DNA of 36,960 nucleotides, from NCBI GenBank assembly GCA_018668695.1, contig JABJBS010000327.1, positions 1 through 36,960 of the forward strand. The letters run 5' to 3'. The position numbers and the translations under genes were made by a program. The notes below the pieces were generated by a model. The model was not told the DNA's origin, ran no database searches, and saw only the letters and a list, made by a program, of their open reading frames with translations. Numbering within the stretch: the first letter of the stretch is position 1; the number at the start of each line of letters is the position of its first letter. Source of the stretch: Deltaproteobacteria bacterium. Lineage in GTDB: Bacteria; Myxococcota; XYA12-FULL-58-9; JABJBS01. Below are positions 16,477-24,659 of the stretch, one piece after another.

Positions 16477-16862
16477 AGAAAAAAGTAGTAAATCTTATTC
16501 TCGTAATCGGTATGGGCCTAGTTCTTGGTCTCATGCCTGCCATGGCAGCCGCAGGTGGAATTATCACCCACGGTCGCATGACTTCTGAGAATGGACTTGA
16601 ACAAGAAGACGATGAGCAATCAGACGATGATGGTCTCAGCGAAACTCAAATTAAGAATCAACTGTATCTACTGGTATCGATGATTCTAAATGGACATGAG
16701 AGTTTTGCCACCACAAGTGAAGATGCTGAAGATAACGGCAGCACCTTGGCAGCATCGCCTGACGATGACACCGAAGCCGGTGGATGCCAGCAGTTTCCTG
16801 TATCTTCTCTTACGAGCCTATTGGGATTCGCGTGGCTCATGAGATTACGCCGACGCCGTTAA
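16470..16862 (+). CDS. Small acidic secreted protein with MYXO-CTERM-like C-terminal tag
   Basis: This 130-residue protein has a signal peptide (KKK then a hydrophobic run to AMA-AAGG, cleavage near 26-28). The mature part is strongly acidic (EQEDDEQSDDDG, SPDDDTE). The C-terminus has a Gly-Gly-Cys at 104-106, a hydrophobic segment at about 108-124 and an R-L-RRRR end. This order (Cys-containing motif, membrane segment, Arg cluster) is that of C-terminal sorting tags such as MYXO-CTERM, although the Cys motif is not the standard one. I infer surface anchoring after processing. It overlaps the previous gene, so it is the last gene of a three-gene operon, followed by a strong terminator. Confidence 0.75.
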   Translation: MLKKKVVNLILVIGMGLVLGLMPAMAAAGGIITHGRMTSENGLEQEDDEQSDDDGLSETQIKNQLYLLVSMILNGHESFATTSEDAEDNGSTLAASPDDDTEAGGCQQFPVSSLTSLLGFAWLMRLRRRR

Positions 16863-16878
16863 GCTAAAATGTTAAAAA

Positions 16879-16899
16879 GGCTCTGATTCTTTCAGAGCC
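16879..16899. terminator. Bidirectional intrinsic terminator between convergent genes
   Basis: GGCTCTGA and TCAGAGCC form a perfect 8-bp stem around a 5-nt loop. The plus side continues AATTTT and the minus side reads out into CCTTTTT, so it can end both the 16470 gene and folK. The folK stop codon (TGA on the minus strand, 16892-16894) is itself the base of one stem arm. Confidence 0.8.
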
Positions 16900-17407
16900 A
16901 ATTTTCCCTTACCTCAAAAGTTTCATCAGGCGCTCGCACCAATTCAGCTGCGAGCTGACCTACCGTCTTGCCAAACCCCGGCACCATGAAGTCTGAAGCG
17001 ATATCGACCAGAGGATCTAAGACGAAGGCTCGACGATGCATTTCACAATGAGGAATTGTGAGAGTGTCGCTGTTGACGCTTTGGTTGCCGTAAAGAATGA
17101 TATCAAGATCGATGGTTCTTGATTCCCAGCGTTTGTGACGAACCCGGCCCAAGGAATTCTCAACCGATTGAATTGCACTTAAGAGTGGCACCGGCTTCAG
17201 TGAAGTTTCAACTTCAATCACGCAATTCCAGTACGCAGGTAACTCACCACTGCTGTTATCAGCCAGCAAAGCTTTTGTTTGATAAGCTCTCGAGCATTGT
17301 TTCAGGACGACTTCTTGCGAAGCCAATTGGGTGATTGCACAACGAAAGGCATCGAGGACGTCCCCAATGTTTCCACCAAGAGCAATAAAGATTCGATTCT
17401 CAGACAT
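16892..17407 (-). CDS. folK: HPPK, 2-amino-4-hydroxy-6-hydroxymethyldihydropteridine pyrophosphokinase
   Basis: FolK transfers pyrophosphate from ATP to the hydroxymethyl-dihydropterin, a step of folate synthesis. Its 171 residues match the family size. Diagnostic segments are ALGGNIGD near the N-terminus, VENSLGRVRHKRWESRTIDLDIILYG with the pterin/Mg-binding Arg and the D-x-D pair, and IPHCEMHRRAFVLDPLVDI. The ATG at 17407 overlaps the end of dapB by 8 nt, so it is translationally coupled as the last gene of the minus-strand operon. Confidence 0.96.
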   Translation of the reverse strand: MSENRIFIALGGNIGDVLDAFRCAITQLASQEVVLKQCSRAYQTKALLADNSSGELPAYWNCVIEVETSLKPVPLLSAIQSVENSLGRVRHKRWESRTIDLDIILYGNQSVNSDTLTIPHCEMHRRAFVLDPLVDIASDFMVPGFGKTVGQLAAELVRAPDETFEVRENWL

Positions 17408-18179
17408 CGCCCATCAAAACGTCGCGCATCCCGTATTTACCCGGAGCCTTACCAACTAACCAATGCGCTGCTCGCACTGCGCCTGCTGAGAAAATAGTAG
17501 CGGAGGTAGAACGATGTGTGAGTTCAATTCGCTCGTTGTCTCCAAAAAAGAATACCGTGTGGTCACCGCTTACGTCGCCGCCGCGCATCGCCGCGTAACC
17601 AAGCTCGTCTTTGGCTCGAGGCTCCGACATACCCGAGCGCCCCACCACTTCTTGCAATTCCCCGCGGCCAGCTGCAACAGCCTCACCAAGGGAGCGTGCG
17701 GTTCCACTGGGTGCATCGCGCTTATGCTTGTGATGAATCTCAAAAATCTCAGCATCGAAGTCGGCTAAACGCTTGGAAGCAAGCTCTACAAGCTCCATCA
17801 AAACCGTGACACCCAGACTGCAGTTTGAGGTCTGTATCATGGCTACACTCGCTGATGCACTGTCCACAATACCCTGCTCTGCCGCAGACAACCCTGTAGA
17901 TGCCAGTAGATAAGGAATTCTTTTCTCAACACAAATCGGCAGTGTTGAGGCACAACCTGAAGGTGCCGAGAAATCAATGACGACCTCTACATTGTGAAGA
18001 GCTTTATGAGGGTCCTCGGTGACGATGAAATCATTGATAGGCATACCTACCTGATCGCTGAGTACACTGTGCACGGTCATTTCACGGTTCGCGTTAACGG
18101 CATCGATGACCAGCTTACCCATACGACCCAGGCCACCAACGATACACACTCGAATAGGATTATCTCGTCTTTTCATCAT
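17400..18179 (-). CDS. dapB: 4-hydroxy-tetrahydrodipicolinate reductase
   Basis: DapB reduces the dihydrodipicolinate precursor with NAD(P)H in the diaminopimelate/lysine pathway, needed for peptidoglycan. At 259 residues it is normal length. The N-terminal nucleotide motif GGLGRMG is followed by VVIDFSAPSG, and the catalytic segment EIHHKHKRDAPSGTA holds the His pair and Lys expected for the family. It starts 3 nt after the stop of the aminotransferase-like gene and overlaps folK. No other dap genes are in the window. Confidence 0.96.
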   Translation of the reverse strand: MMKRRDNPIRVCIVGGLGRMGKLVIDAVNANREMTVHSVLSDQVGMPINDFIVTEDPHKALHNVEVVIDFSAPSGCASTLPICVEKRIPYLLASTGLSAAEQGIVDSASASVAMIQTSNCSLGVTVLMELVELASKRLADFDAEIFEIHHKHKRDAPSGTARSLGEAVAAGRGELQEVVGRSGMSEPRAKDELGYAAMRGGDVSGDHTVFFFGDNERIELTHRSTSATIFSAGAVRAAHWLVGKAPGKYGMRDVLMGDV

Positions 18180-18182
18180 ACT

Positions 18183-19370
18183 TTATCCATACACCCGTAT
18201 TAGGGCTGCTTCTAATTGTGCGATACCTCGGCCGATAGCGTCTGGCCGTACATCCAGCGTTGGTCGTAATGATACTGACCTTACTCCACTTGGCAATAAG
18301 ATTAAATATTCTTCTAGGCATGCGCGAATAAGAGCATCACGTTCCCCAGCACTTGGTAGATCGAAAGCGCCGCGCAGCCCTCGAGAACGAGCGTTGCTCA
18401 CTGCCGGAAACTTAATGGCTAGCTCCGTAAGAATGGTGTCGAGATAACGCCCCATCAAACCAGCGTGGCCCATCAACTGCTCATTCTCCATCGCATCCAG
18501 AATCGCATTACAGCGGCTCCACTGCATCTGATCCGGAACACTCTCTGAATCAGGAAGTAATTCCAGCAGCTCCTGTGCCAGCAAGACCCCGCCAAGCTCA
18601 GCAATCCCACCAAAGATAATCATATCGGGCTTTGCCCCTAAGTGCTGGCAGTCCCACCAACATCCACTGCGGCCAAAACCGGAGTCGACTTCATCAACAA
18701 TCAAAAGCGCCTGAGTGCTATCGCAAAGCCGTCGAAGCGCCTGGAAGAATTCGGGTCGTAGGTAATGGTCGCCTCTGGAGCTCTGCACAGACTCCACAAT
18801 CAAAGCGGCAACACATGAATCCGCGTCGCGAATGGCTTGCTCCAGTGAGCGCAAAGCTTCAGCTTCCTCTACATTGAGTTCTTGAGTCTCAGCATCATAA
18901 GCAGAGGGAAGCGACGGACAAGCCAAACCTTCTTCAAGCATCGCAGGGTGCTGAGCTGCATTACGGTTTCCAGAGAAATGGATAATTTGAGCGTTTTTTC
19001 CTCGCCACTTCGATGCCAGCCCCAATGCATAGGCTAAGGCGGTATCACCTGAGTCAAAAAGCCTTAACCCGGTAAACCCGTCGGTCATGGCACTCTGAAG
19101 CATCCGCTGACTCAGTTGGCTAAGCATCTCACTGCTGGATGGCTCAAGGGATGAGGTCGGTGCTTTGTGACGTTCAACGAGTCCACGGTGATTAAAACCT
19201 AATGCTCGCTCTCCAAAAAGCCCGGTGAGATCGAGATAATCGTCGCCAGTTTTACTCTCGCAAAACCACGCTCCCCTACTGCGGGGCAGATCGAGACAAA
19301 TCTCAATGTTGGTGCCTGGAATTTTACATTCAATGGCATGGGCCGAAGGACCATCTAACTGAACAGCCAT
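18183..19370 (-). CDS. Class III aminotransferase-like protein lacking the PLP lysine
   Basis: This 395-residue protein has the fold signature of class III (acetylornithine/lysine 6-aminotransferase type) enzymes: LDLTGLFGERALGFNH near 47-62, an ALIVESVQSSRGDHYL segment, and DEVDSGFGRSGCWWDCQHLGAKPD. The PLP-ring Asp of DEV is present. In the active-site strand, where family members have an A-F-G-K-K or L-A-K-G with the Schiff-base Lys, this protein reads IIFGGIAELGG, without any Lys; I read this directly on the minus strand. It may therefore be catalytically inert or use PLP differently. It sits between an exporter and dapB, which suggests a link to lysine/diaminopimelate metabolism but does not prove one. 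Confidence 0.85.
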   Translation of the reverse strand: MAVQLDGPSAHAIECKIPGTNIEICLDLPRSRGAWFCESKTGDDYLDLTGLFGERALGFNHRGLVERHKAPTSSLEPSSSEMLSQLSQRMLQSAMTDGFTGLRLFDSGDTALAYALGLASKWRGKNAQIIHFSGNRNAAQHPAMLEEGLACPSLPSAYDAETQELNVEEAEALRSLEQAIRDADSCVAALIVESVQSSRGDHYLRPEFFQALRRLCDSTQALLIVDEVDSGFGRSGCWWDCQHLGAKPDMIIFGGIAELGGVLLAQELLELLPDSESVPDQMQWSRCNAILDAMENEQLMGHAGLMGRYLDTILTELAIKFPAVSNARSRGLRGAFDLPSAGERDALIRACLEEYLILLPSGVRSVSLRPTLDVRPDAIGRGIAQLEAALIRVYG

Positions 19371-19399
19371 ATCGGGCCCCTAACAGGCCCACCATCAGA

Positions 19400-20602
19400 T
19401 CACAAGGCGCTAAAACGAGGCTCAGAGCCTGACGCAAACGTGCGGTAAGCGCGCCATAGAGCCAGAGCCGTCAGACCAGCAGCAACTTGGTAAGGAAGAT
19501 TTTCTCCTGATAAATCAAAGAGAATACCGGCGCATAGAGGCCCTACAACTCGGGCCAGCGATTGCACGGACTGATAAGCTCCCATGGTTGCCCCTTGAGC
19601 TGAGTCTTGAGCCAAGCGAGAAACCAAACTCAACAGTGTTGGCGCTACCAAGGCCTGGCCACCTCCGGCAAGTGCGGTCGCGAAAAGAAAGAAAGGCCAA
19701 ACTCCAACGGGCGTGACCGGAATCAAAACCATCGCTGCCAGCACCATCGAAATCCCGGCCTTGAGAAGCGTCGCTTCTGAAAAAATCATCACCAGACGAC
19801 GTAATAACAGCCCTTGAACCAAGGCCAATACAACACCAATGAACGTAAACACGCGGCCGGCATAGAGCGTCGTCTGGGTTGGATTAAGTTCAAAACGCCG
19901 CTCGATAAATAAAACGTAAGCCATCTCAAGCATGGAAAATGCGACCACTTGCACAAATGCGATGGTCAGAATTTTTTCAAAAAGTGGATTGCGGCGCATG
20001 ACCTTCAGACTCGCCCAGAAACCGGTTCGTATCCGGGAGTCCTGCTTTGGAGCGGTCTCCGGTAACACGATAACGGCGGCCAGAAAGTTGACCGTTGCCA
20101 GTAAAGCCGCGCCCCAAAACGGAGCAGCTATTCCAAGCACACTAAGTTCACCGCCAATAATAGGCCCCAACACAAAACCGATACCGCGAGCCGCTCCAAG
20201 CATCCCCATGCCAACAGAGCGTTCCTCGCCATCTGTCATGTCGGCTATATAAGCCGCAGCCACTGCAACATTAGAAGTGAGGATTCCCGAGAGCACTCGA
20301 GCCACCAAAAGCCAAGCGTAACTTCCAGCCATAGCAGCAAGGGCCAAAGAGACCGCATTACCGCCGATTGAAATCATTAAAACGGGTTTACGCCCCCATT
20401 TATCAGAGAGTCTTCCCCACCATGGTGAGACCAGCATCTGCATCAGGGAATACGAGAGAAATAAAATCCCAATTTGCACACCGCCTGCACCGAAGTCTTC
20501 GGCGTAGCGAGTGAGTAAGGGCAGGATAAGTCCAAAGCCTATAAAATCGACACATACGGTGAGGAAAACAACGAACTTGCGAGCACTCGGAGAAGCTACC
20601 AC
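19400..20602 (-). CDS. MFS drug-efflux-type transporter (TetA-like)
   Basis: About 400 residues with some twelve hydrophobic segments, as expected for the major facilitator superfamily of inner-membrane antiporters. The motif A segment GRLSDKWGRKPVLM lies in the loop after helix 2, and the motif C-like GPIIGGELS in helix 5, as in TetA/Bcr-type exporters. I take the GTG at 20602 as the start: it overlaps the queE stop (TAGTG), while a TTG at 20629 would add nine residues inside queE. The substrate is unknown; operon position with queE and an amino-acid enzyme homologue may hint at a metabolite, but tetracycline-like drugs are also possible. Confidence 0.88.
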   Translation of the reverse strand: MVASPSARKFVVFLTVCVDFIGFGLILPLLTRYAEDFGAGGVQIGILFLSYSLMQMLVSPWWGRLSDKWGRKPVLMISIGGNAVSLALAAMAGSYAWLLVARVLSGILTSNVAVAAAYIADMTDGEERSVGMGMLGAARGIGFVLGPIIGGELSVLGIAAPFWGAALLATVNFLAAVIVLPETAPKQDSRIRTGFWASLKVMRRNPLFEKILTIAFVQVVAFSMLEMAYVLFIERRFELNPTQTTLYAGRVFTFIGVVLALVQGLLLRRLVMIFSEATLLKAGISMVLAAMVLIPVTPVGVWPFFLFATALAGGGQALVAPTLLSLVSRLAQDSAQGATMGAYQSVQSLARVVGPLCAGILFDLSGENLPYQVAAGLTALALWRAYRTFASGSEPRFSAL

Positions 20603-21294
20603 TAGACACCCCGCTGGCGTGGGTCCCAAATATACTTATGCATTTGCAGCTGCATACGCACCGCTAGGTTGTCTTCGACAATCCATTCCACCAGCGTTTC
20701 AGGTCTAAGCTTCTCAAAAACGGTACCCATGAGAAGCTCACATCGTCCCGCCAAGCGATGCTCTTGAATCGCATTGCGGGCCCATTCATAATCTTCTCGG
20801 CTCTGGAGCACAAACTTCACCTCATCGTGAGGCGCTAACTTTTCCACATTGCTCCAATCATTGGCTCCAACCTCACCACTTCCTGGTGCCTTGAAATCAA
20901 CAATCTTTACTACCCGAGAATCAACCTGACCAATATCCAACGAACCACTCGTTTCCAGAAGCACTTGAAAGCCTGCATCTAAAAACTTCGTCATCAGCGG
21001 TAAGACTGCCGGTTGTAAAAGAGGCTCTCCACCGGTGACCTCCACCAAGCGCGGTCCCATTTCGGACACCTGGTTAAAGACTGCATCGATTTCCATAACG
21101 TTGCCCTTACCGAAGGCATGGGCCGTATCGCACCAGGTACAACGCAAGTTGCAGGCCGTGGTCCGAATAAAAGTGCATGGTAACCCTGCGAAAGTGGATT
21201 CACCTTGGATCGACGCGTAAATCTCATGAATCATGAGTTTGTCGACCTTGAGGTCTTGTAAGGGCCTAAGCCGTTTTTCCATACTCACGGGCAT
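20602..21294 (-). CDS. queE: 7-carboxy-7-deazaguanine synthase
   Basis: QueE is a radical SAM enzyme that contracts carboxy-tetrahydropterin to 7-carboxy-7-deazaguanine on the way to queuosine. The 230-residue product has the iron-sulfur motif C48-x3-C52-x2-C55 (ACNLRCTWCDTAH), the GGEPLLQP segment and an early IHEIYASIQGES, all typical. The annotated ATG at 21294 follows AAGGA; an ATG at 21234 (MIHEIYAS) is the alternative start. It is the first gene of the five-gene minus-strand operon. No queC, queD or queF is nearby. Confidence 0.95.
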   Translation of the reverse strand: MPVSMEKRLRPLQDLKVDKLMIHEIYASIQGESTFAGLPCTFIRTTACNLRCTWCDTAHAFGKGNVMEIDAVFNQVSEMGPRLVEVTGGEPLLQPAVLPLMTKFLDAGFQVLLETSGSLDIGQVDSRVVKIVDFKAPGSGEVGANDWSNVEKLAPHDEVKFVLQSREDYEWARNAIQEHRLAGRCELLMGTVFEKLRPETLVEWIVEDNLAVRMQLQMHKYIWDPRQRGV

Positions 21295-21420
21295 CGGTTT
21301 TCGATTCCTTGAACAATGCAGAATAAGAAGATCGAAAGCCTCCTAATGGATGGCACCTTCGTTGACAAGACCTCAATCACGCCATGAGAATCGTCAGAGG
21401 GCCGTTCTAAGAGTGCGATC

Positions 21421-22050
21421 ATGAAAAATAAACGATTTATAGCACTTGCCGGCAACATTGGTTGCGGTAAGACCACAGCCGCCAAGCTCATCAGCCGTCA
21501 TTTTGGATTCGAACTCTTTGACGAGCCAGTCATCGATAACCGGTTTTTAGTGCCATATTATGCAGATATGGCCCGGTGGTCGTTTACTCTGCAGCTCGAG
21601 TTCCTAATCAAAAGAATCACTCACCACGAGCTGATTGATACTGTGGCAAAAAGCTGTATCCAAGATCGTACCCTCATTGAGGACCCTGAAATCTTCGCCA
21701 AATACCTCCACGGCTTGGGTCACATGACCGACGACGAATTGGAGCTTTACTTTGAATACTTTGAACGACTCAACCGCGGCGTGAGACAACCCGATAAAGT
21801 CATTTGTTTTCAATGCAAAGACGTCAGCATTCTTCTCGACCGAATTAAAACGCGTGGTCGCCAAGAGGAACAAAGTATCAAGTCTGGATTCCTCGAAGGC
21901 CTCAACGGCTATTACACAGCGTTTCCAAGCAGCGTTCGAACAAAGCATAAAATCGACGTCATGACTTGGGATGTAAGTAAGTGGAATATCCACGACCCCG
22001 TACAAGCCGATGCTTTCCTCAAGGAATGTGAAGGTTTCTTCGAAGCCTAA
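21421..22050 (+). CDS. Deoxynucleoside kinase
   Basis: This 209-residue protein belongs to the deoxyadenosine/deoxyguanosine kinase family, which salvages deoxynucleosides with ATP. The P-loop is GNIGCGKTT (11-19), the catalytic segment is DRTLIED in place of the common ERS motif, and the LID-like Arg-rich region is RIKTRGRQEEQ. FDEPV near residue 34 carries the usual catalytic Glu. Its stop overlaps the mutY stop on the other strand by 4 nt (22047-22050). The preferred base cannot be read from sequence. The gene is divergent from queE across 126 bp containing a TTGACA at 21362. Confidence 0.88.
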   Translation: MKNKRFIALAGNIGCGKTTAAKLISRHFGFELFDEPVIDNRFLVPYYADMARWSFTLQLEFLIKRITHHELIDTVAKSCIQDRTLIEDPEIFAKYLHGLGHMTDDELELYFEYFERLNRGVRQPDKVICFQCKDVSILLDRIKTRGRQEEQSIKSGFLEGLNGYYTAFPSSVRTKHKIDVMTWDVSKWNIHDPVQADAFLKECEGFFEA

Positions 22051-23093
22051 AGTACGGTTTGCGTCGCCAAAATCGCTTTACGGGCCAGCCCGCTAAGGGG
22101 TGCTTCTAACGGTAAGCGGTAACGTTTACCTGACGAAGCTCGAGAGCGAGGCAATTTGCCAAGTGAATAAATCACGGCCTCAACATTTCGATGCGTCAAA
22201 ATATGTCGAACGGTCATCAATGGTTCAGAAGTATCCACGGAGACCTTATTAGCTAAGTCAGCCATTGCTTCTTCCATCGTATCACCTTGGCCGCTTGGCA
22301 ACTCCCAAAGACCAGACCAAAGACCATCGAGCCCTCGCTGCTCAAGCCAAAGGCCACTTTTATTTTCATGCCAGGCAAAGGCTATAAAGAGTGATTTTCT
22401 TTTAGCACTTGGCCGAGGTGCTGGGTACGCCTCCGGCGCCCCCTCTTCATACGCTCCACAATCTCGCTGCACACAACACTCACCGCACCGGGGAGCCACA
22501 GGCTTGCAAACCGTTGCACCCTGCTCCATCAACGCTTGGTTAAAATCCCCAGGTTGCTTACCCTTCACCATCTCCGTGGTGGTTGCCCAAAGCGTTTTCT
22601 TGAGCGTTTTATCTTCCTTGTCACCTGGTAAAACAAAGTAGCGGGCGAGAAAGCGAACCACGTTCCCGTCCACCAGTGGCGCCTCTTCTCCAAATGCAAT
22701 GGAGGCGATTGCTCCAGCTGTGTACCGACCTATGCCCGGAATCGCTTCAAGCTCACTTGCCGTAGACGGGATAACTCCACCGAGATTCTCCATCACATAG
22801 CAGGCCCCACGGCGAAGATTTCGAGCCCGCCGATAATAACCGAGGCCGGCCCAGGCTTCACAAACCGATTCCTCGGAAGCTGCCGCTAAATCTTCAACAC
22901 TTGGAAACTCATCCAAAAACTGATGGTAGCGCGGCAAAACCGTTTTAACCTGAGTTTGTTGAAGCATTATTTCGCTGACCCAGATCGAATAAGGGTCAGA
23001 TGTGTGCCGCCAAGGCAGATCACGCTTGTTCGCTTGGTAAAAAGCCAATAATCGGCTTCTAAAACTCTTTGGTATTTTCGGTTGTTCAAGCAT
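22047..23093 (-). CDS. mutY: A/G-specific adenine glycosylase
   Basis: MutY removes adenine mispaired with 8-oxoguanine. The 348-residue protein shows the helix-hairpin-helix/catalytic domain with SEIMLQQTQV (Glu41 is the catalytic acid), GIGRYTAGAIASIAFG, and LVDGNVVRFL with Asp142. A 4Fe-4S cluster is formed by C196-x6-C203-x2-C206-x5-C212. The C-terminal half is the NUDIX-like 8-oxoG recognition domain (LWSGLWELPSG). The ATG at 23093 shares two bases with the ATG of the divergent truA-like gene (CATG), leaving no intergenic space for promoters. Confidence 0.96.
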   Translation of the reverse strand: MLEQPKIPKSFRSRLLAFYQANKRDLPWRHTSDPYSIWVSEIMLQQTQVKTVLPRYHQFLDEFPSVEDLAAASEESVCEAWAGLGYYRRARNLRRGACYVMENLGGVIPSTASELEAIPGIGRYTAGAIASIAFGEEAPLVDGNVVRFLARYFVLPGDKEDKTLKKTLWATTTEMVKGKQPGDFNQALMEQGATVCKPVAPRCGECCVQRDCGAYEEGAPEAYPAPRPSAKRKSLFIAFAWHENKSGLWLEQRGLDGLWSGLWELPSGQGDTMEEAMADLANKVSVDTSEPLMTVRHILTHRNVEAVIYSLGKLPRSRASSGKRYRLPLEAPLSGLARKAILATQTVL

Positions 23094-23928
23094 GACTAGG
23101 TTGTCTTTACACCCATTTGAAACATTCGACCAGCAGGTAAAGACTGCCGGGCGAAGCCAAGTACTTATTCGGTTAAGTTACCGCGGCGCCCCATTTTACG
23201 GTGTTCCGCCCCAGCCGGGGCTGCCAAGTGTTACCGGCGCACTGCAAGAGCAAATGACAAGAACCTTCGGGCAACCTCTTAAGGCTCTTACATTTACAGC
23301 CAGAACCGATAAGGGTGTAGACGCCGACGTAAACTTTGCAACTGGCTGGCTCAAAACTGGACCGTCCATTCCCTCCACCGGTCTGCGAATTGAATCGTCC
23401 CAAGGCGGCCTCGGTGAGCTCGAAATCGCTCCCGTCCCGCAGGATGTTTTCGCCCGAACAATAAGTCTCTCCAAAACATATACCTATCGCTTCAGAGATA
23501 ATTTTCTCGCGGGCTCAAGAGAGGGTGTGGCCTATTGGGATATACATCCCAAACTTGATATCGAGCTGATGCAAGAAGCCGCACAACACATTACCGGCAA
23601 CCACAACTTCGAAAGCTTTCAGGTCCGGCCCGGAAAAAAGCCGACCAATACTAACTGCACCGTACTTTCTGGCTGCATCAAGCGCTGCGATACCGCTGAA
23701 GGATCTCAAATCATTTTCCAGGTCTGCGGTGAGAGCTTTTTAAGAAGAATGGTGAGAACACTGGCGGGAACGTTGGCTGAAATTGGCTGCGGGCTTATGC
23801 CGCCGTCGGCGATGAAAGAGTTACTCGAAAATCCAAACCCTATGTGGATAGGTCCTACTGCTCCTGCCCGTGGACTCAAACTGACACACATCGAGCTCAA
23901 AAAAAATCTACTCCATCTTTTTGATTAA
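23092..23928 (+). CDS. truA: tRNA pseudouridine synthase A-like protein
   Basis: TruA makes pseudouridine at positions 38-40 of tRNA anticodon stem-loops. The 278 residues fit the family, with the central NFESF segment, an RRMVRTLAGTLAEIG segment, and the catalytic Asp in ARTDKGVDA (Asp73). That motif deviates from the canonical GRTDAGVHA at four positions, and the early W-Q of the usual Y-x-G-x-x-x-x-G-W-Q is replaced by VPPQPG. This may be a diverged orthologue or a paralogue. Its ATG overlaps the mutY ATG; no internal start is better supported. Its TAA overlaps the MlaF-like stop on the other strand by 4 nt (23925-23928). Confidence 0.85.
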   Translation: MTRLSLHPFETFDQQVKTAGRSQVLIRLSYRGAPFYGVPPQPGLPSVTGALQEQMTRTFGQPLKALTFTARTDKGVDADVNFATGWLKTGPSIPSTGLRIESSQGGLGELEIAPVPQDVFARTISLSKTYTYRFRDNFLAGSREGVAYWDIHPKLDIELMQEAAQHITGNHNFESFQVRPGKKPTNTNCTVLSGCIKRCDTAEGSQIIFQVCGESFLRRMVRTLAGTLAEIGCGLMPPSAMKELLENPNPMWIGPTAPARGLKLTHIELKKNLLHLFD

Positions 23929-24659
23929 AGAGGCCCGCTGTCGGCGCCTTGAAGAAACTGCTTCACCACCGGCACCTCACTTACCGAAATAGCCTCCACC
24001 GTCCCATCAAATACAACACAGCCCTCATGCAGCATAATCACCCGTTCGCAAACCGGGAATAAAACGGCTAAGTCGTTACTAACGATTAAAGTGGGTGCCT
24101 TAAGCCGACTTGATTGCTTTACAATCAGCTCTAAAGTTAGTTCTGAAGTGAGCGGGTCAAGACCAGCGGTTGGTTCGTCAAATAAACCTATCTTCGGTTC
24201 GGCAATGGTAGCCCGTGCAATTCCAACTCTCTTACGCATCCCACCGGAGATATCTCCAGGGAATTTTTTGGATGCATCTTTGAGCCCCACATCATCCAGA
24301 CGCTTTAAAACTCGCTCTTGGATTTCAGTCTCGTCAACGGCACGCCTTCTCAGCGGAAACGCTACATTCTCAAAAACAGACATCGAATCAAAAAGAGCAT
24401 CGTTTTGAAAAGCCATCCCGACGTTGCGCTGCCAATCTGAAAGGCCGCTTTCATCGGCATAGTTTAGCGTTTCACCATGGGAGCGAATTGAACCTGCCGT
24501 TGGTTCAATCAAACCAGCAACGACCTTTAACAAAACCGACTTTCCAGACTCCGGGGGGCCTATGAGACCGCACCGTTCGCCCGGTTGTAATTCGAATGAA
24601 ATATCCGATAACGCCGGCGCAGCGGTGGAACCTAAGCAAAGTTGCTCTACACTGATCAT
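23925..24659 (-). CDS. MlaF-like ABC transporter ATPase
   Basis: This ATP-binding subunit (244 residues from the ATG at 24659) contains Walker A GPPESGKS, a Q-loop FQNDALFDSMSVFENVAFPLR typical of the MlaF/phospholipid-trafficking family, signature DISGGMRKRVGIARA, and Walker B IGLFDEPTAGLDP. It should energise lipid transport between the membranes with an MlaE-type permease, which is not adjacent. The start overlaps the stop of the TPR lipoprotein (ATGA), so translation is coupled; an upstream start at 24692 would lie inside that gene. The Walker A has Pro in the usual Gly-x-x-x position (GPPESGKS), as is seen in some Mla ATPases. Confidence 0.87.
   Translation of the reverse strand: MISVEQLCLGSTAAPALSDISFELQPGERCGLIGPPESGKSVLLKVVAGLIEPTAGSIRSHGETLNYADESGLSDWQRNVGMAFQNDALFDSMSVFENVAFPLRRRAVDETEIQERVLKRLDDVGLKDASKKFPGDISGGMRKRVGIARATIAEPKIGLFDEPTAGLDPLTSELTLELIVKQSSRLKAPTLIVSNDLAVLFPVCERVIMLHEGCVVFDGTVEAISVSEVPVVKQFLQGADSGPL

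Noticed and set aside
21351-21366. Sigma-54-like TGGCAC-N5-TTGAC before the deoxynucleoside kinase
   Set aside because: The -12 element has GA instead of the nearly invariant GC, and the overlapping TTGACA lacks a good -10.
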